From positions 1-64,000 of the forward strand of contig CAZZMD010000019.1 of NCBI GenBank assembly GCA_964655355.1: a DNA stretch of 64,000 nt, given 5' to 3'. Shown piece by piece: positions 60,519 through 64,000 of this stretch. A program made the position numbers and the translations under genes. Position 1 is the first letter of the stretch, and each line of letters begins with the position of its first letter. This DNA comes from CALGDE01 sp964655355. Its GTDB lineage: Bacteria > Cyanobacteriota > Cyanobacteriia > CACIAM-69d. The notes beneath the pieces are model-generated. The model did no database searches, had not been told where the DNA came from, and saw only the letters and a program-made list of their open reading frames with translations.

Positions 60519-61028
60519 ATGTCCCAAATCTTGTCCCGGAGTCTCCGCACCCTTCTGGCTGTCGTACTCGCGATCGCCACCCTGACCGGCGTCCCATCCT
60601 CCACCCTCGCCGCCAGCTCCGCCGCCATCCGCGCCTTCGACGATGTCGCCGTCAGCGAGCGTGACTTTTCCGGTCAATCCTTTGTGCAATCGGAATTTAG
60701 TGACTCAGACTTGGAAGCAGCAGACTTCAGCAATGCCGACATGAGGGGCGTCGTCTTCAACGGGGTGAACCTAAAGGGAGCCAACCTCCACGGTGCCAAC
60801 CTCAGCGACGGCATCAGCTACCTCACCACCTTTGAAGGAGCCGACCTGAGCGACGCCGTCTTCACCTCCGCCATGATGCTGCGATCGCGCTTCACCAACG
60901 CCAAAATCGACGGTGCAGACTTCAGCTTCGCCATCTTGGATCGGGTCGAAATCGGCCGCCTATGCGAAGTAGCCGCAGGCACCAATCCCACCACCGGTGT
61001 TGATACCCGAGAGTCCCTAGGCTGCTAA
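60519..61028 (+). CDS. Lumenal/periplasmic pentapeptide-repeat protein
   Basis: 169 residues from ATG 60519 (an in-frame TTG lies 6 bases before). Signal peptide with LLAVVLAIATLTGV and cleavage near LAASS. Then about 11 pentapeptides (DLEAADFSNADMRGVVFNGV, NLKGANLHGANL, NAKIDGADFSFA) forming a right-handed beta helix. The C-terminus RLCEVAAGTNPTTGVDTRES, with two Cys (LCEV and LGC), resembles thylakoid lumen pentapeptide proteins of the TL17 type. Confidence 0.85.
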   Translation: MSQILSRSLRTLLAVVLAIATLTGVPSSTLAASSAAIRAFDDVAVSERDFSGQSFVQSEFSDSDLEAADFSNADMRGVVFNGVNLKGANLHGANLSDGISYLTTFEGADLSDAVFTSAMMLRSRFTNAKIDGADFSFAILDRVEIGRLCEVAAGTNPTTGVDTRESLGC

Positions 61029-61606
61029 AGCATCCGGCACTACGGATATACAAATTACACATCCAGAGCGATCAATTTACTAGGGACATCCTAGGGTAGA
61101 CTCTCAACCCTCCCTAGTGCCCATCAGGCTTACCCCCTTAAAATGCCCCTCCTAGTCTACTGACAACGATGTTGTTGAAACCGTTACATCTAACGCTGTA
61201 ACCGGTCTAGCCATGGATAATGAGGCAAGGGCAAAGGAGAAGAAGAGTGCGATCGCAAACACGGTAGGAAGCCGGCTTTCCGTAAGGATTCATCCCCCTT
61301 CCAGAAAATCCTCCGTTAATATTGATTTGTATCTGCCAATGTCGACGTCCCGCACCCTACCATCGCGGAGCTAGGCACAATGTTGCAGACGATCGCCCAA
61401 CAAAGGATGGATTTGGTATGGTCCCCATGGGGCGCGGGTCAGCGGTACATCAGTATTCCTCAACCCGTCCTCAATTTTGTGGACTCCCACACCAAGTCGT
61501 CTGGTCGGGTTTACACAACGCTTGAATCCGGTCCCACAGACTTGATCAGGGTGTTCCATACTCTATCTAAACCTTTACTGTTTAAACGCTGATCGGGGTA
61601 AGCAGC
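61029..61606. other. Intergenic region with an operator-like palindrome
   Basis: 578 bases. It contains the inverted repeat GTTACA-N8-TGTAAC (61183-61202). Two short plus-strand frames (from 61212 and from 61380, 53 and 70 codons) lack ribosome sites and recognisable content. Confidence 0.5.
61183..61202. promoter_or_regulatory. Palindrome GTTACA-N8-TGTAAC
   Basis: A perfect 6-bp match, extended to ACCGTTACA/TGTAACCGGT with one bulge. It looks like a dimeric repressor site, but no factor can be named; it is not an NtcA box. Confidence 0.35.
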
Positions 61607-62992
61607 ATGAGTCGAGAGCGTGATCATAGAGAGTGCTTGCACAAGCTGCAATGGGCAACCCATCAGCTTGGGCTAAAAGTTGATGACCAAGAGCTCCACG
61701 GTATTGCTGACACCATTGTCCAGACCATGAGCGGTCGCTGGCGCTTTTTCCATACGCCAGATCATATTTTTGAGGTGGGCGGAGATGAAGCTCCCCTAGA
61801 AATGCTGTCCGCTCTGTTCCATGATCTCGTATATGTCCAGGTTGACCGCAGCGTTAACTTCAACCTGAGTTTCTACATTGCGCCCTACATCCGAGAAGAG
61901 GATGAGAAGCTGGTCATCCGCGATCGCGATGCCCTACCCGACGATCCCATGATTGACCTAGTCATGGATATTTTTGGGTTTGAGCCCGGTCAGCCCCTGT
62001 CCCCCTTCGGTGGGATGAATGAATTTTTAAGCGCCCTCGCCGGTGCAAAAATCCTGGAATCGTTCTGCCCCCTGTCCATCATCGCTCAGGCGGCCGCGAT
62101 CATCGAAGCCACCATCCCGTTCCGTCCCAAGAATGATCAAGGGCAGAGCAACAGCGACATTTTGTTCGAGCGGTTGGTCAAGGCCAATGATCGCTATGAC
62201 CTGGGTCTCAGCGAGGAAGCATTGGTAGAAACCGTCAAGCATTCGGTGCGGCTAGCGAACCGAGACGTGGGTAGTTTTGCCAACCCCAGCCCCGCTCGAT
62301 TCCTGGACAACACCTGGAGTCTGCTGCCGGAAACGAACCACAATCTAGCCTTCTCCACCACCTATACCGTGCTCCAGTACCGAGTAGCGCTGCAAAAAAT
62401 GGAAGGGTTTATGGCAAACCTGGATCCGGAGCGCATCTTCCATCGTTTTCAGGATGAGCCAACCCCAGAAACTTACAAGCAGCTATTGGAACAGGCCCGC
62501 TCCAACATGGAAATCGGGCGGCTGTATCTGGGTAGCAAGCTGTTTACGATCGCCTTCTTGGAATCCCTATCCATGCGCTTCGGGCGGGATATTCCCCTAT
62601 CGATGTTGATGGGTGAAATGCCAACGGAAGGCTATGCCGTGTCGGTACTGGCGGACTTTTTACCGGACCCGGAAAATCCGCACACCCCTCGCAATACCGT
62701 AGAAGAAGAAGTGCTGACCCTAGTGGAAGTGGGTCGTCTCCAGGATTTTGATTACGACATTAAAAATTCGCCGTTGACCACCTATATGTTGAAGGCGATC
62801 GGATTTGATGAAATCCTGCGGCTGCGGGATCTAGCGCAGAAGCTATTCTCCGAGGATATCTCTGGGGAAGACTTCCTAGCAGAGTGTGACCCCGGGGTCG
62901 TGGAGATGGTCACCGCAGGTTTAGGCAAGCTGTTTGATAGCCGCAAGAGTGCCGTCCACGGGATCACCCCCGCCCAGAAAAAGCCGGCCTAG
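61607..62992 (+). CDS. HD-like hypothetical protein
   Basis: 461 residues, soluble, helical. FFHTPDHIFEV and LSALFHDLVYVQVDRSVN resemble the His and His-Asp parts of metal-dependent HD phosphohydrolases; the rest (ILFERLVKANDRYDLGLSEE, SPARFLDNTWSLLPETNHN) is unfamiliar. I regard it as a probable HD-superfamily protein of unknown substrate. ATG 61607. The next gene starts 14 bases after its stop. Confidence 0.65.
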   Translation: MSRERDHRECLHKLQWATHQLGLKVDDQELHGIADTIVQTMSGRWRFFHTPDHIFEVGGDEAPLEMLSALFHDLVYVQVDRSVNFNLSFYIAPYIREEDEKLVIRDRDALPDDPMIDLVMDIFGFEPGQPLSPFGGMNEFLSALAGAKILESFCPLSIIAQAAAIIEATIPFRPKNDQGQSNSDILFERLVKANDRYDLGLSEEALVETVKHSVRLANRDVGSFANPSPARFLDNTWSLLPETNHNLAFSTTYTVLQYRVALQKMEGFMANLDPERIFHRFQDEPTPETYKQLLEQARSNMEIGRLYLGSKLFTIAFLESLSMRFGRDIPLSMLMGEMPTEGYAVSVLADFLPDPENPHTPRNTVEEEVLTLVEVGRLQDFDYDIKNSPLTTYMLKAIGFDEILRLRDLAQKLFSEDISGEDFLAECDPGVVEMVTAGLGKLFDSRKSAVHGITPAQKKPA

Positions 62993-63006
62993 GGAGAACG
63001 GGGATC

Positions 63007-63261
63007 ATGACGGAATCACAAAAGCGCGATCGCACCCTCTGGCTGGTTAAAGGTGTTGGTGGCCTGCTGTGCGTCGGCTTTGGGCTGAGCTTATTTGGCG
63101 AGGCTTTGATCCAGAAAATAGAAGGCGGCCCCTGGTTTTGGCTGGGGACCGCCTGCTTAGTGGTCTTTAATTTTGGGCTGTGTCTTATGTTTGATAGCCA
63201 TAACCATCAACTTCGCTTGACCGCTAGCCAAGTTTCCGAGTCAAATCGCGGTCAACCGTAG
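63007..63261 (+). CDS. Small hypothetical membrane protein
   Basis: 84 residues with two membrane helices (GVGGLLCVGFGLSLFGEALI and WFWLGTACLVVFNFGLCLMF) and a basic N-terminus. GGGAGAACGGGGATC precedes the ATG. Likely co-transcribed with the HD-like gene. Not recognised. Confidence 0.65.
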   Translation: MTESQKRDRTLWLVKGVGGLLCVGFGLSLFGEALIQKIEGGPWFWLGTACLVVFNFGLCLMFDSHNHQLRLTASQVSESNRGQP

Positions 63262-63546
63262 CCGAGAAAACAGGCTTGAGAAAAAGGTGGGGTTACCGCA
63301 ATGCCGTTTTACCTCAGCTTCCGACCTGGAAGACCCAGGTGGACACCATTGGTTCGATTTAGGTTTCCGGGTGTTAACTAACCCAAGGGTCAGCCCGGTA
63401 TACGGCCATCGAATCCAGTTTTCGGCATCCTTGTCGAACAAAGCATAGATCGTAAAACAGTATTGGCAGTCACCAACATTGCAGCGATACCCTGGAAGCA
63501 ATGATAGCGCACCCCAACCGGGTGTTGTCTAGGGGGGAAAGCAAAA

Positions 63547-64000
63547 ATGGGCAAAACCACGGAAACCACTGGGGGATGGGGGTTTGGGGGATTGGCAGTC
63601 GGGGTTTTGGCGGCGCTCATGGTCGGGATTTTAGGGCTTTCAGGCATGTTTTTTGGGGGGCAAACCGTAGCCTGGGCGTTGAATCCTGCCCCGGAAGTAA
63701 GCCCCGCCGCGATCGCCCCCTCCCCCCCGAAAACAGTCCCCCAGCCCCCCCAAGCAACTCAAGCAGCAGAGGTAGAAAAAGATACCTCAAATACCTCGGA
63801 ATGGTTTCCCCTATCTCCCCGGGAGCGGCTGGAGTTGGAGGAGTTACGGGTGGAGGCGCGACTGCGGGGCTTAATTGATCGCCAGTTAATCAGCAGTCCA
63901 ACGGTGCGCGATCGCATTGAGCTAGAGGTGGACCGAGCCTTTGAGCGGACGACGACGTTGTTGAATACGCTGCTGACGATTTTGGTGGCGTTGCCGGTGT
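63547..64000 (+). CDS. Hypothetical membrane protein, C-terminus cut by window edge
   Basis: 151 codons in the window. One hydrophobic segment near the N-terminus (AVGVLAALMVGILGLSGMFF), a Pro/Ala-rich region, then a helical, charged part (SPRERLELEELRVEARLRG, VRDRIELEVDRAFERTTTLL) leading into a second hydrophobic stretch (LLTILVALPV) at the edge. GGGGGG lies before ATG 63547. Not recognised. Confidence 0.6.
   Translation, partial: MGKTTETTGGWGFGGLAVGVLAALMVGILGLSGMFFGGQTVAWALNPAPEVSPAAIAPSPPKTVPQPPQATQAAEVEKDTSNTSEWFPLSPRERLELEELRVEARLRGLIDRQLISSPTVRDRIELEVDRAFERTTTLLNTLLTILVALPV

Noticed and set aside
1..64000. CRISPR array, insertion sequence with terminal repeats, or prophage
   Set aside because: I saw no regularly spaced direct repeats of 25-40 bases, no transposase or integrase gene and no phage structural gene.
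1..64000. GCGATCGC octamers as a local repeat element
   Set aside because: They are the genome-wide HIP1 signature of many cyanobacteria and not a feature of one locus.

Overview
The window is a piece of a cyanobacterial chromosome. It carries photosynthesis genes (psbK, petJ, chlG, the cytochrome b6f regulatory subunit PetP, a Crr7-type NDH-1 factor, a PedR-type redox regulator) and many copies of the HIP1 octamer GCGATCGC. Base composition is moderately GC-rich, except for an AT-richer stretch at about 28.1-29.9 kb. I cannot name the genus. About 57 protein genes, one tRNA and the SRP RNA can be supported; speA at the left edge and an unrecognised membrane protein at the right edge are cut off.

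Layout. 0-7.5 kb: speA (minus) and ndk, then exported TPR and pentapeptide proteins, pedR, a small hypothetical and, convergent to it, a PerR peroxide repressor. 7.5-11.3 kb: about 1 kb without a convincing gene, then a large LOV/tandem-GAF histidine kinase. 11.5-17.8 kb (minus): rpsN, ftsH, an S1-domain protein and an RTX-like repeat protein. 18.2-22.9 kb: uvrC with an unusual in-frame insert, folC, and an EF-Ts gene of proteobacterial rather than cyanobacterial architecture. 23.0-27.5 kb: the petR-petP copper-switch pair divergent from petJ, then glcF and a small conserved cyanobacterial gene. 27.5-29.8 kb: crr7, a relic of a STAND/NACHT-type protein and an AT-richer three-gene operon headed by a TIGR04255-type protein. 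30.0-33.5 kb: chlG, Get3d, PetP (b6f), hisF. 33.7-37.3 kb: small genes, tRNA-Ala(GGC), a candidate structured RNA, mraY, psbK. 37.3-44.7 kb: a flavoprotein-SelD fusion, an MscS channel with a cyclic-nucleotide-binding domain, ileS and a membrane protein. 44.7-52.5 kb: pfkA, a PPOX-type flavoprotein, a tiny PCP_red-domain protein, cobL, a Tat-exported phosphoesterase and the three-gene pnt transhydrogenase operon. 53.0-64.0 kb: two TerB-like proteins (one with a Mo-nitrogenase C-terminal domain), a CPXCG protein, obgE, a hydrolase, a 2H phosphoesterase, a YCII protein, the SRP RNA and assorted small or enzymatic genes.

How parts work together. PetR/PetP are expected to switch petJ according to copper, so regulator and target sit together. 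chlG, Get3d and PetP serve thylakoid biogenesis and electron transport, while PedR and PerR read redox and peroxide state. The most notable observations are a kinase that could combine blue-light LOV sensing with bilin-binding GAF domains, a probably transferred tsf, the palindrome-containing insert in uvrC, an AT-rich accessory operon beside a STAND relic, a covarying double-hairpin repeat (two copies) and a nested RNA-like fold upstream of mraY. All family assignments come from reading motifs; no database search was run.
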